NCBI RefSeq assembly: GCF_000196675.2
Contig: NC_015312.1
Location: forward strand, 3,844,001-3,908,000
DNA length: 64,000 bases
Direction: 5' to 3'
DNA from: Pseudonocardia benzenivorans CB1190
GTDB taxonomy: Bacteria > Actinomycetota > Actinomycetes > Mycobacteriales > Pseudonocardiaceae
In this document: one piece after another, positions 27,597-36,353 of the stretch
Layout: each line of letters starts with the position of its first letter
Position numbering within the stretch: the stretch's first letter is position 1
Notes under the pieces: generated by a model
Told to the model about the DNA's origin: nothing
The model's input: only the letters and a program-made list of their open reading frames with translations
Database searches by the model: none
Program-made: the position numbers and the translations under genes

Positions 27597-28904
27597 TTAG
27601 ACCATTCGGCGCAATCCGGCAAGAATACGTTTCATCGTCGACATGTCGTGCGCCCATGCGCCCGGTCCGCCCGTGGGTGCGCGGTGCGATGTCGCGCGCG
27701 CGGGCGTCGTCGCAGGAGGGACGACGCTGCCCGGGTCGCGGCGCGGGAGCGCTCCGGGAGCGTCGTCCGGCTCGTCGAGCTCGGCGCGACCGGCGGCGGG
27801 TGCCGCCGCCGGCACGGGCGCCGCGGCCGGTGCCACGGTCCGTTCCACCGGCTCCCCCGGCCGGACCAGCCGGACCGGACGAGGCAACCGACGCGGCGAT
27901 GCGCCGCGTTCCGGCGACATCGTTTCCCCACGACGAGGCAGGGGCACGGACGGCGACCCGGGAGACGTCGACCCGGGGGACATCGATACGGGAGACATCG
28001 ACACGGGAGACATCGACACCGGCGCCTTCGAGCCGGGCGACGTGGAACCGGGCGGGCGCGAGGCCGGCGGATCCGAGGCCGAGGGCGTCGCACCGGAGGA
28101 CGCGGCCGCCGCAGCGGCGGAGGGAGGCACACGACCGCGCCCGGCGATGGCCGCGGGCGGCGACGGACGCGCCTCGTCCACGCTTCTCACCTGCGCCGCA
28201 GCGGGCTGGGGCGCACCGCCCGGCGGCCGCGACTGCAGCGGCACGGACACAGGCGGCGACTCTGCCGGACCGGGGCTCGGCTCCGCCGCGGCCGACAACG
28301 AGGAGGAGCCCGACCCGAACTCGCCGGAGCCGGCACGGCCCGGCACGGCGGTGCGCGACCCTGAGGGTGCCGACCCGGCGGAGCCCGACCCGGCGGAGCC
28401 CGAGACGAGGGAGCCCGGCGACGAACCCGGCGAGGCGGCCGCGCCCGGACCACCGGCGGACCGATCCGGGGGCGTCGCCCCGGCTGCTGCCGGTGCCCGC
28501 TGCCCGGGCGGCTGTCCCGCCAGTACGGCGACGGCGTCGGCGACCTCCGGCGCGAGGAGCTCACGACGCGCCAGCGCCAGGTTCGCCCTCCCCCGCTGCA
28601 GCACGAGATGGACCACGAGGGCCCGCGAGCCCACTGTGACGGGACGCAGGACATGGAAGCTGCGCCGCGTCGTGACCGTGATGTCGTCGAGGGCGTCGTC
28701 GGACGTATGGCCACTTTCGAGCGAGCCGGCGGCCGTGACCAGCGCGAGAACCGCCGCGGAGTCGACCCCGTCGTCCACGCCGGCGGAAATGGAGTCGAGA
28801 ACCGCGCCGGAATCGCGGTCGAGCACGCACACGAATGTCGCGCCAGACACCTCGATCAAGGCACGGACAGCGCTCGCGAAAGCGATCACGATCGATTCTT
28901 GCAC
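27597..28904 (-). CDS. Roadblock/LC7-like N-terminal domain with disordered Ser/Pro/Gly tail
   Basis: The first ~130 of 435 residues parallel the small roadblock protein: VCVLDRDSGAVLDSIS, LDDITVTTRRSFHVLRPV and VVHLVLQRGRANLALARREL, the last nearly the same motif as in its neighbour. A ~300-residue low-complexity tail follows, with SMSPVSMSPVSMSP-type tripeptide repeats near residues 310-330 and basic clusters near the end. GTG at 28904 is the first gene of the roadblock-thrS stretch; 123 bp separate it from the next. No membrane segment is seen. The function is unknown. Confidence 0.68.
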   Translation of the reverse strand: MQESIVIAFASAVRALIEVSGATFVCVLDRDSGAVLDSISAGVDDGVDSAAVLALVTAAGSLESGHTSDDALDDITVTTRRSFHVLRPVTVGSRALVVHLVLQRGRANLALARRELLAPEVADAVAVLAGQPPGQRAPAAAGATPPDRSAGGPGAAASPGSSPGSLVSGSAGSGSAGSAPSGSRTAVPGRAGSGEFGSGSSSLSAAAEPSPGPAESPPVSVPLQSRPPGGAPQPAAAQVRSVDEARPSPPAAIAGRGRVPPSAAAAAASSGATPSASDPPASRPPGSTSPGSKAPVSMSPVSMSPVSMSPGSTSPGSPSVPLPRRGETMSPERGASPRRLPRPVRLVRPGEPVERTVAPAAAPVPAAAPAAGRAELDEPDDAPGALPRRDPGSVVPPATTPARATSHRAPTGGPGAWAHDMSTMKRILAGLRRMV

Positions 28905-29982
28905 AGGGTCTTCCGGCCCGATTTCTCAGCCCTTTCAGCGCAACTACGGTCCGCTCACGGCCGATTACGGGCGACCTTTCGGGCGTGCCTGAAATAGGCT
29001 GAACGGTCGTACAGGAAACCTGGTGATACCGGACAGATCGCAAGGACCGTGCGGTGCGGCACGGTTGCACCCGTGCCGTCCGCCACTCGGTCGTCCCCGC
29101 GGACACTGGGGCAGCGGCGGGCCCCGCTGCGGCGCGACGACGAGCGCCCGGCGGCCGGCGGAGGGGACGGCGCACATCCGGCTCCTCGACCGCCTTGATC
29201 TCCGGTGAGCCGGATCGTCAACGCCGCTTCTCGCCGGACGACCGCATCCTCGCCGGCCGGTCCTCCAGAATCCCGCTCGTCGAGCTGCGCTCCACCACGC
29301 CCGCACCACCCCCGCGCCGACCTGCCCTCGCTCCCGCCGCCCCTTGCCGATGCATCGCCCGCTCCGCTCTCACCGACCCGCTCTCGCCGACCCCGCCCAC
29401 GCCGACCCGTCTCCGCCGACCCCGCCCACGCCGACCCCGCCCACGCGGACCCGGTCCCTCTCGGCTCGCCCTCCGCGACCTCGACCCGTCCGGGACCCCA
29501 CTCGGCAGCCCCGCCCCCGGCAGCCCCGCCCCCGGCAGCCCCGCCCCCGGCAGCCCGCCCCCGATGGACCGCCCCCGATGGACCAGCCCGGCAAACGTGC
29601 GAGCAGGCGCGATCGAGTCGACCTGCCCGGTCCGGACCGGCCCGGACGGCGTCCCGCCGCGGTGCCGGCCGCCCGGACTCCGACGAGCGCCCCGGCGGCT
29701 CGCGTTCACGGGGGCATGTCGACCGTGTTGACCGAGCGACCACCCCGGCCGAGCGACCGCCCTCCGACGCGTCCGGTCGGGCGGCCGTCGACTACCAGGC
29801 GTCGCCGAAACCCGTGCCGTCGGACGGTGCGGTGCCGAATCGGTGACTGCATTCGGGTGATCTCCCGTCGACATGCGCACCGCCCTGTCGACACCTCCCG
29901 TTGACCTCACGATCGGTTCGCGACCGGGCACCGGCCCGGCCCGTCGTGGACCACCGTGCCGTCCGGAGAGGAGAGACCGCGG
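28905..29982. other. 1.08-kb intergenic region without a convincing gene
   Basis: The stretch lies between two divergent genes. Several frames stay open on both strands only because stop codons are rare at this base composition. Their products are Arg/Pro or Gly/Ala repeats with no start/ribosome-site support and no family resemblance. Its first ~110 bp (to about 29020) are less GC-rich and probably hold the promoter of the roadblock gene. The middle carries tandem repeats (separate entry). The last part includes GGAGAGGAGAG, the ribosome-binding site of the PBP gene. Confidence 0.6.
29383..29585. repeat. Cluster of 14-15 bp tandem repeats
   Basis: Two repeat families stand side by side. At 29383-29455 a unit like GACCCCGCCCACGCC recurs with small variations. 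At 29503-29561 the unit CGGCAGCCCCGCCCC occurs four times (the last copy one C shorter), followed by two copies of a GATGGACCGCCCCC-like unit. A period of 15 keeps any reading frame, so every frame shows a pentapeptide repeat. That alone does not prove coding. Confidence 0.85.
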
Positions 29983-32900
29983 GTGCCGACCGCTCCGACC
30001 CCACCTCCTCGACCGCCCCGGCGGCCGCGGGCGGGACGGCCGGGCGACGGCCTCCCGGTCGGTACCCGTTCCGACGCCGGCCGCCTCCCCGGCGCCCGAC
30101 CGGGCGCCGGCGGCGTCGACCCGGGGAGGGCCGCGACCGGCTTCCCGGAGCGCCCGACCGGCACGGGCGGGGGTCCGGCGGACCGCGGTGGGAACGTCCC
30201 GGTGCCGCGCGAGCGCGGCACGGACCCGGGTCTGCCACGGACCGCGCTACCGGGGCTCGCCGCGTCGGCCGGTGCCGGCCGACGGGGCGTTCCTCCGACG
30301 AACGAGCGGGCGACCGCACCGCGGGGCGAGCGGACCGGCGCAACTCCGGGGCCGACCGGGCGCCCGGCAGCCGGCACCCGTGCCACGGCGCGCGACAACG
30401 GGTCCGGTCGCCCGACGCCCGGCGACGGCGGCGCGCCGCAGGTTCCGGCCGGGCCTCCACGGTCGACCGAGCCGAGCAGAGCGAACGGCACGCCCCGGCA
30501 GCCGGAACGACCCCACCGGCCCGGCACGGCCGCGGACCGCGCCGAGGACCACAACCCGGCCCGCCGGCCCGCGGCCGTGCGGAACCGCCGTCCCGACGGC
30601 GACCCCGGCACCGCCGCCGTGCGCGGCGCACCGGATCGCGGGACGCCCCCGGCTGCCGAGCCCGGTCCGGCCCGACCCGCAGGCTCGCCGGCAGCGGAGT
30701 CCGCCGCCCGCCGCCGGCCCGGCGGGGCAACCACGGACGACGGTCGTGCGCCCGCGGACCGCAGCCGGCGCCGCACCCCGGGCGACGAGACTCCTGGGGA
30801 GCGCCCTCCCGGTGAGCGCACCGGTCCCCGCCGGCCGGACACCGGCCGCGCCCGCTCGACAGCGCGCACCGACGGGCCCCGAGCCGCCGAGGCCGCCACG
30901 ACCGAGGCCCGCCACCCCCGGTCCCGCCGCCCCGCGGCCCGCGGCGCCGCACCCACGAGCTCCGGGACGCCCGACCCCGGGACGCCCAACCCCGGGAGGC
31001 GCAGCCCCGGCTCGCGCACCGACCGGGACGCCCGCGAGGGGCGCGGACCGCGCCGCGCCCCTGGCCCGGGCTGGTGGCAGACGCCGACGAGCCGCCGAGC
31101 CGGCGACACCGGCCCCCGCCGCACCGACGACGCCGCCGAGTCCGACGGCGGCCGCACCGGCCGGCGGCGCGCGGCGCGGCGGCGGACTCCCGCGGAGATG
31201 CTGCGCGGCCTGCGCCGGTCGAGCTCGCAGCACCTGCGCCCGCTGTCGCCGGAGGAGCGCCGGATCCGCCGCCGGCGGCGGATCCGGTGGAGCATCATCG
31301 GCGGCGTCGCGACCGTCGTCCTCGCGCCGGTGCTGCTCTTCGTCATCGGCTACCTGATCTTCTCCGTCCCGACGCCCGACGAGGCGGTCAACAACCAGGT
31401 GGCGGTGGTCTCCTACGCCGACGGCAGCCAGCTCGCCCGGCTCGTCCCCGAGCAGGGCAACCGGGTCAAGGTCCCGATCGACCGGGTCCCGCTGCAGGTG
31501 CGGCAGGCCGTCCTCGCAGCCGAGGACCGCACGTTCTACTCCAACCCCGGCTTCGACGTCACCGGCATCCTGCGCGCGGCGTGGAACCAGCTGCGCGGCG
31601 GCGCCGGGGGCGGCTCGACGATCAGCCAGCAGTACGTCAAGACGACGTTGGTCGGGGACCAGGCGACGCTCTTCCGGAAGTGGAAGGAGATGATCGTCTC
31701 GGTCAAGATCAACCAGGAGCGGTCGAAGGACGAGATCCTCGACGACTACCTCAACGCGATCTACTTCGGGCGGGGCGCCTACGGCATCCAGGCCGCGAGC
31801 CAGGCCTACTTCGGCAAGGACGTCGACCGGCTCGGGGTCGCGGAGGGCGCGCTGCTGGCCGGGGTGATCCAGTCGCCGTCGCGGTGGGACCCCGCGATCG
31901 ACCCGACGAACTCGTTGCGCCGCTGGCAGTTCGTCATGGACGGAATGGCCTCCCAGGGCTGGATCACGCCGCAGGAGCGGGCGCAGGCGACGTTCCCGCA
32001 GACCGTCCCGCGCAAGATCGTCTCCGGCAGCGTGCCGACCGACAGCAGCGGGCACATCGTCAACGCGGTCCGCGACGAGCTGGGGTCGCTCGGCATCTCC
32101 GACCAGGAGTTCAGCCAGGAGGGCCTGCAGATCACGACGACGATCGACCCGACCCGGCAGAAGCAGGCCGTCGACGCCGCCCACGCCGGGCTGGCGGGAC
32201 AGCCCGCCGATCTGCGCTCGGCGGTCGTCGCGATCGACCCCGCGACGGGCGGGATCATGGCCTACTACGGCGGTGACAACGGTGTCGGCCTCGACTACGC
32301 CCAGGTGCGCAAGCAGCCGGGGTCCACGTTCAAACCGTTCGTCGTGCTGGCCGCACTGATGCAGGACCCGCCGGTCGGGCTGGGCGAGGTGTTCAGCGGC
32401 GAGCCGGTGCCCGGGCTGCGCAACGCCGACGGTGCCGACTGCCGGCGCTGCGACGTCAAGCAGGCCATGACGATCTCCAACAACGTCGTGTTCACGCAGC
32501 TGGCCCAGAAGGTCGGCCCGCAGAACGTCGCCGACGCCGCGCGGGCCGCGGGCATCACCTCGCCGCTGAACGACCCGGACTCCCGGCTCGCGCTCGGTAA
32601 CAAGGAGGTCACCCCGGTCGAGCTGGCGTCGGCCTACGCGACGATCGCCGACGGCGGGGTGTACCACGTGCCGCACCTGATCTCGAAGGTCGTGACCTCC
32701 GACGGCCGGGTGCTCTACCAGTCCCGGTCGTCCGACGGGGAGCGCCGCTTCCCGGAGCAGGTGGCGCGCAACGTCACCGAGGCGATGCTCGACGTCGCGA
32801 GCAACGACGGGCTGACGCTGCCGGGCGTCCGGCAGGTGGCCTCGAAGACCGGCACCGTGCAGTCGCACATCGACGGCCAGAACAACGACGCCTGGATGAG

Positions 32901-33333
32901 CGGCTTCACCCCCGACGTCGCGACGACGGTCTGGATCGGCACCGACATGAACTCCCCCATCCGGACCGCGAACGGGACGCCGATCTCCGGCGGCACCGTG
33001 CCCGGCGAGGTGTGGCGCAACTTCATGGTCGACACGGCGAAGGCGCAGCCGCCGCCCACGTTCGCCCCGTACCGGCCGATCGGCGAGCCGCCGTCGGACA
33101 AGCCCCCGGGTGTCGACCCGGACGCCCCGGCCGGGACGACGGCCTCGCCGACGGCCACCCCGACGCCCACCGCCTCCGCACCGCCACCGACGACCGACGC
33201 CCCGCCCGCCGAGGCCGATCCCCGCGCAGCGAGCGCGGAGCCACCGGCCGGCTCGGCCGCCGCCCCGTCGACGACCGCGGAGCCATCGCCGACGACGCCG
33301 AGTACGTGCACCCTCGCCCACCCCTGCGGGTGA
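29983..33333 (+). CDS. Class A penicillin-binding protein with ~436-residue disordered cytoplasmic tail
   Basis: The 1116-residue bifunctional peptidoglycan synthase has a cytoplasmic Arg/Pro/Gly/Thr-rich region (1-436), one transmembrane helix (437-460) and a GT51 glycosyltransferase (AAEDRTFYSNPGF, GGSTISQQYVK). The transpeptidase has S781-T-F-K784, S832-N-N and K955-T-G. A Pro/Thr-rich outer tail ends it. It polymerises and cross-links glycan strands outside the membrane. The GTG at 29983 is chosen because GGAGAGGAGAG lies seven bases upstream; the GTG at 29956 precedes that site. The cytoplasmic tail is far longer than in most PonA-type proteins. Confidence 0.93.
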   Translation: MPTAPTPPPRPPRRPRAGRPGDGLPVGTRSDAGRLPGARPGAGGVDPGRAATGFPERPTGTGGGPADRGGNVPVPRERGTDPGLPRTALPGLAASAGAGRRGVPPTNERATAPRGERTGATPGPTGRPAAGTRATARDNGSGRPTPGDGGAPQVPAGPPRSTEPSRANGTPRQPERPHRPGTAADRAEDHNPARRPAAVRNRRPDGDPGTAAVRGAPDRGTPPAAEPGPARPAGSPAAESAARRRPGGATTDDGRAPADRSRRRTPGDETPGERPPGERTGPRRPDTGRARSTARTDGPRAAEAATTEARHPRSRRPAARGAAPTSSGTPDPGTPNPGRRSPGSRTDRDAREGRGPRRAPGPGWWQTPTSRRAGDTGPRRTDDAAESDGGRTGRRRAARRRTPAEMLRGLRRSSSQHLRPLSPEERRIRRRRRIRWSIIGGVATVVLAPVLLFVIGYLIFSVPTPDEAVNNQVAVVSYADGSQLARLVPEQGNRVKVPIDRVPLQVRQAVLAAEDRTFYSNPGFDVTGILRAAWNQLRGGAGGGSTISQQYVKTTLVGDQATLFRKWKEMIVSVKINQERSKDEILDDYLNAIYFGRGAYGIQAASQAYFGKDVDRLGVAEGALLAGVIQSPSRWDPAIDPTNSLRRWQFVMDGMASQGWITPQERAQATFPQTVPRKIVSGSVPTDSSGHIVNAVRDELGSLGISDQEFSQEGLQITTTIDPTRQKQAVDAAHAGLAGQPADLRSAVVAIDPATGGIMAYYGGDNGVGLDYAQVRKQPGSTFKPFVVLAALMQDPPVGLGEVFSGEPVPGLRNADGADCRRCDVKQAMTISNNVVFTQLAQKVGPQNVADAARAAGITSPLNDPDSRLALGNKEVTPVELASAYATIADGGVYHVPHLISKVVTSDGRVLYQSRSSDGERRFPEQVARNVTEAMLDVASNDGLTLPGVRQVASKTGTVQSHIDGQNNDAWMSGFTPDVATTVWIGTDMNSPIRTANGTPISGGTVPGEVWRNFMVDTAKAQPPPTFAPYRPIGEPPSDKPPGVDPDAPAGTTASPTATPTPTASAPPPTTDAPPAEADPRAASAEPPAGSAAAPSTTAEPSPTTPSTCTLAHPCG

Positions 33334-33368
33334 CGGCGCGGGGCCTGCCCGTGGAGGCCCGGGCGGGC

Positions 33369-33374
33369 TACCGT
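33369..33374 (+). promoter_or_regulatory. -10 box of leaderless small gene
   Basis: TACCGT with exactly six bases to the GTG at 33381. It supports that start and a transcript separate from the PBP gene. Confidence 0.45.
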
Positions 33375-33380
33375 GGCGGC

Positions 33381-33635
33381 GTGAGCGCACCGGAGGCGGA
33401 GGAACGCCGTTTCGAGGTGGTGGCCTGGATGGCCGACCGCCGGATGGTGCTCTACGTCCCGGCGATCGAGGCGGCCACCAGCGTGCGGGACATGACCGAG
33501 GCCGACGACGCCGCCCGCGGCCTCATCGCCGACCTCACCGGCCTGGAGCCGGTCACGATCCGCTGCGACATCCGGGTCGGCCGGGCCGGCGGGCTCGGCC
33601 ACATGGGCGGTGGGCCGGTCGGCTACGCCGACTGA
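33381..33635 (+). CDS. Small hypothetical protein with HicB-like features
   Basis: The 84-residue product contains VVAWMADRRMVLYVPAIEA and TEADDAARGLIADLTG, a beta-beta-alpha pattern reminiscent of HicB-type partly degraded RNase H folds. No HicA-like toxin is adjacent, and the tail GGLGHMGGGPVGYAD is unusual. It starts 47 bp after the PBP gene, at a GTG six bases past a TACCGT box, so it is probably leaderless. It overlaps the convergent kinase gene tail-to-tail by 13 bp. The call is uncertain. Confidence 0.6.
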   Translation: MSAPEAEERRFEVVAWMADRRMVLYVPAIEAATSVRDMTEADDAARGLIADLTGLEPVTIRCDIRVGRAGGLGHMGGGPVGYAD

Positions 33636-34318
33636 GGGTCGGGACCGGTCCCGGCCGGCACGTCGTCGCCCACGACGAGGTCGGCGCGACACCGGCTCGC
33701 GGCGACGAGTGCGGCGTTGGGGCCGTCGACGTCGCGCACCCAGGACTCGGCGTGGGCGGGTGACTTCCCGAACTCGACGTGCCGTGCGACGAGCCGGCGC
33801 AGCCGCTCCGACTCGTCCGGTGCGCAGAACCAGACCTCGTCGAGCGCGTCGCGGACGGGGTGCCACGTCGGGTCGTCGAGCAGCAGGTAGTTCCCCTCGG
33901 TCACGACGAGCCGCACCCGCGGCCCGACGTCGACGGCCCCCGCGATCGGCTGCTCGAGATCGCGCTCGAACTGCGGCGCCCAGACGGTGTCGCCGTCGTC
34001 GGACCGCAGCCGGCGCAGCAGCGCGGCGTACCCCCCGGCGTCGAACGTGTCGGGCGCGCCCTTGCGTCCGGCACGGCCGAGCCGGCGCAGGGCGACGTCG
34101 GCGAGGTGGAAGCCGTCCATCGGGACGTGCGCGACCCACTCCCCCGGGACGCACCCGGGCGGCGGGTCGTCGGCCAGCGCGGCGACGAGCGCCCGGGCCA
34201 GCGTCGTCTTCCCGGCGCCGGGAGCGCCCGCGATGCCGAGCAGCACCCGTCGCCGGCCGGTGCCGGCGAGCGCGCGTGCCCGCGCGACGAGTTCGACGGG
34301 CGCGCGCGACTGGCTCAT
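33623..34318 (-). CDS. Nucleoside/nucleotide kinase-family P-loop protein (uridine kinase-like)
   Basis: The 231-residue protein has a Walker A GIAGAPGAGKTTLARAL near residue 28. It also has VAHVPMDGFHLADVAL (the substrate-binding D-G-F-H motif of phosphoribulokinase/uridine kinase relatives), VVTEGNYLLLDDPTW, and a lid with ERLRRLVARHVEFGKSP. It would phosphorylate a nucleoside, a pantothenate-like compound or a sugar; the substrate is not clear. The ATG at 34318 and the ATG of the divergent DUF3500 gene at 34361 are 42 bp apart. The tail overlaps the HicB-like gene. Confidence 0.85.
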   Translation of the reverse strand: MSQSRAPVELVARARALAGTGRRRVLLGIAGAPGAGKTTLARALVAALADDPPPGCVPGEWVAHVPMDGFHLADVALRRLGRAGRKGAPDTFDAGGYAALLRRLRSDDGDTVWAPQFERDLEQPIAGAVDVGPRVRLVVTEGNYLLLDDPTWHPVRDALDEVWFCAPDESERLRRLVARHVEFGKSPAHAESWVRDVDGPNAALVAASRCRADLVVGDDVPAGTGPDPQSA

Positions 34319-34348
34319 CAGGAGGCGACTGTACGGGGCCGCGCGTCG

Positions 34349-34354
34349 TAGGCT
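34349..34354 (+). promoter_or_regulatory. -10 box of leaderless DUF3500 gene
   Basis: TAGGCT, six bases before the ATG at 34361. No ribosome-binding site is present between, consistent with leaderless translation. Confidence 0.45.
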
Positions 34355-34360
34355 CGGTCC

Positions 34361-35497
34361 ATGGTCGTCACCGCCGACGAGACCGCCCGGACCACCGCCA
34401 CGCAGATGGCGCAGGCCGCCGCCCACTGGTTGGAATCGCTCGATCCGGGGCAACGCCGGATCGGCACCGGAGGGACCCCCGGATCGGACGCCGAGGCCGA
34501 CAGCGAGCGGCTGCGCTGGTACTACACCCCGACCGACCACGGCGGTCTGACGCTGGGCGCGATGCGCCCGGCGCAGCAGTCGCTGGCGATGCAGCTGGTG
34601 TCCTCGGGCTTGTCGCACGCGGGCTACGTCACCGTGTCGACGGTCCTCGGGCTGGAGAACGTCCTCGACCGCGTCGAGGGCTTCAGCGTCGACTGGGGCC
34701 ACGAGCGCGGGCGCGATCCGCAGCGCTACTACCTGCGCGTCTTCGGGGAGCCGGGACCGTCGGGAGCGTGGGCCTGGCGGTTCGGCGGCCACCACGTGTC
34801 GCTCAACAACCTCGTCGTCGACGGCGCCGTCGTCTCGACGACGCCCTGCTTCCTGGGCGCCGACCCCGCGACCTCCCCGCTGCTCGGCCCGGCGCCCCTG
34901 CGCCCGCTCGGCGGCGCCGAGGACCTGGCCCGCGAGCTCGTCCGCTCGCTGCCCGCCGACCTCGCGGCGGAGGCCGTGCTGCTCGACCGGGCACCGGCGG
35001 ACATCATCGGCGGCAACCGGTCCCGCATCGCGACCGGCGACACCATGATCCAGCTGCCCGGCCTCTGGCGGGGGCGCCTGCGAGAACCGCGCCTGGTCGA
35101 ACGGCTCGACGCGATGAACGAGACCGCGGAGAAGGACAGCGGTTTCGACGAGACCGACCACCAGACCCTCGCACTCGGCGGCCCGCGCGGCGTCCCGGGC
35201 GCGGCCCTCGACCCCGCCGGGCGCGAACTGCTCTCCGCGCTGGTGTCGGCCTACGTCGACCGCGTGCCGGCCGGGCTCGCGGTGTGGCCGGACCTCGACG
35301 ACGTGCACATCGCGTGGGCCGGCCCGACCAGGCCGGGCGAGCCGCACTACTACCGGCTGCAGGCGCCGCGCTTCCTCGTCGAGTACGACAACACCCAGCG
35401 CCAGGTCAACCACGCGCACTCGGTCTGGCGCGACCCGGAGTCCGACTTCGGGCACGACGTGCTCGCCGCCCACCGGGACGCGTTCCACGCCGGCTGA
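34361..35497 (+). CDS. DUF3500 domain protein
   Basis: The 378-residue protein covers a full DUF3500 domain: LRWYYTPTDHGGLTLGAMRP, RYYLRVFGEPG, WRFGGHHVSLNNLVVDG and, at the end, YRLQAPRFLVEYDNTQRQVNHAHSVWRD (seen as two pieces around residues 330-360). The many conserved His, Asp and Asn residues suggest a metal-dependent enzyme, but the family has no known activity. It has no signal peptide or membrane helix. It stands alone between a divergent kinase and a TipA-like regulator. Confidence 0.88.
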   Translation: MVVTADETARTTATQMAQAAAHWLESLDPGQRRIGTGGTPGSDAEADSERLRWYYTPTDHGGLTLGAMRPAQQSLAMQLVSSGLSHAGYVTVSTVLGLENVLDRVEGFSVDWGHERGRDPQRYYLRVFGEPGPSGAWAWRFGGHHVSLNNLVVDGAVVSTTPCFLGADPATSPLLGPAPLRPLGGAEDLARELVRSLPADLAAEAVLLDRAPADIIGGNRSRIATGDTMIQLPGLWRGRLREPRLVERLDAMNETAEKDSGFDETDHQTLALGGPRGVPGAALDPAGRELLSALVSAYVDRVPAGLAVWPDLDDVHIAWAGPTRPGEPHYYRLQAPRFLVEYDNTQRQVNHAHSVWRDPESDFGHDVLAAHRDAFHAG

Positions 35498-35554
35498 CAC
35501 CGCCCCGCAACGGGCGCTCCGAGCTCCGCGGCGCGACGTCCCCCGTCGCGGAGC

Positions 35555-35585
35555 TTGCGCTTGACGCTGCGTCAACCCCTACCGT
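35555..35585 (+). promoter_or_regulatory. MerR-type promoter/operator of the TipA-like gene
   Basis: TTGCGC (35555-35560) and TACCGT (35580-35585) are separated by 19 bp, the long spacer typical of MerR-controlled promoters. Inside the spacer sits the perfect dyad TTGACGC-T-GCGTCAA (35561-35575), the expected binding site of the regulator itself. Confidence 0.7.
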
Positions 35586-35612
35586 CGTTCCTGCACGACG
35601 GGAGGACGGACG

Positions 35613-36353
35613 ATGCGCTGGTCGACGGCGGAGGTGGCCCGGATGGCCCGGGTCAGCTCGCGGACGCTGCGGCACTACGACCACACCGGTCTGCTGCGCC
35701 CCGCGGGCACCGGCAACGGCGGGCTCCGGCTCTACGGGCGCCCCGAGCTCGACCGCCTGCAGCACATCCTGCTGCTGCGCGAGCTCGGCCTCGGCCTGGC
35801 CGACATCGCCGCGGTCCTCGACGGGCAGACCGACGAGGTCGCGGCGCTGCGCCGCCACCACGCACGGCTGCTGTCGGAGTCACGCCGGCTCCGCACGCTC
35901 GCCGCGACCGTCGCGCGCACGATCGAGGAACGGGAGGGAGGTGAGGAGATGGCAGCCGAGGAACTGTTCGAGGGGTTCGCGAACGACCCCTACGCGGCCG
36001 AGGCGCGCGAGCGCTGGGGCGACACCGCGGCCGATTCCCAGCGCCGGGTCGCCGGCTGGGACGCCGGGCGGCAGCGCGAGGTGATGGCGCAGGGCACGGC
36101 GGTGAACGCGCGGATCGCGGAGTTGATGCGCGCGGGCAGCCCGGTCGACGACGCCGCCGTGCAGGCGGCCGTGGCGGAGCACCACGCGTGGGTCCGGCAC
36201 TTCTGGGAGCCGAACCGCGAGGCCTACATCGGGCTGGGCGAGCTCTACGTCGACGATCCGCGGTTCACCACGACGATCGACCGTGACGCGCCCGGTCTGG
36301 CGGTCTACCTGCGCGACGCGATGCGCGTCTACGCCGACCGTGAGCTCGCCTGA
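35613..36353 (+). CDS. MerR-family regulator with TipAS-type effector domain
   Basis: The 246-residue protein joins a MerR DNA-binding head (WSTAEVARMARVSSRTLRHYDHTGLLRP), a dimerisation helix and a TipAS domain from about residue 115 (LFEGFANDPYAAEARERWG; EHHAWVRHFWEPNREAYIGLGELY). TipAS domains bind thiopeptide and other hydrophobic antibiotics and trigger transcription. The palindrome in its own 19-bp-spacer promoter points to autoregulation. ATG follows GGGAGG. No obvious export target gene follows. The 3' end overlaps the convergent phosphatase gene by 25 bp. Confidence 0.9.
   Translation: MRWSTAEVARMARVSSRTLRHYDHTGLLRPAGTGNGGLRLYGRPELDRLQHILLLRELGLGLADIAAVLDGQTDEVAALRRHHARLLSESRRLRTLAATVARTIEEREGGEEMAAEELFEGFANDPYAAEARERWGDTAADSQRRVAGWDAGRQREVMAQGTAVNARIAELMRAGSPVDDAAVQAAVAEHHAWVRHFWEPNREAYIGLGELYVDDPRFTTTIDRDAPGLAVYLRDAMRVYADRELA

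Noticed and set aside
29503..29561. CRISPR-like array
   Set aside because: Units are 15 bp and directly adjacent with no unique spacers, and no cas gene is present.
29205..29846. 213-residue Pro/Ser/Arg-rich plus-strand frame and overlapping minus-strand Gly/Ala repeat frames
   Set aside because: No ribosome-binding site and no conserved motif; all frames show pentapeptide repeats because of the 15-bp DNA period. Kept only as a repeat region.
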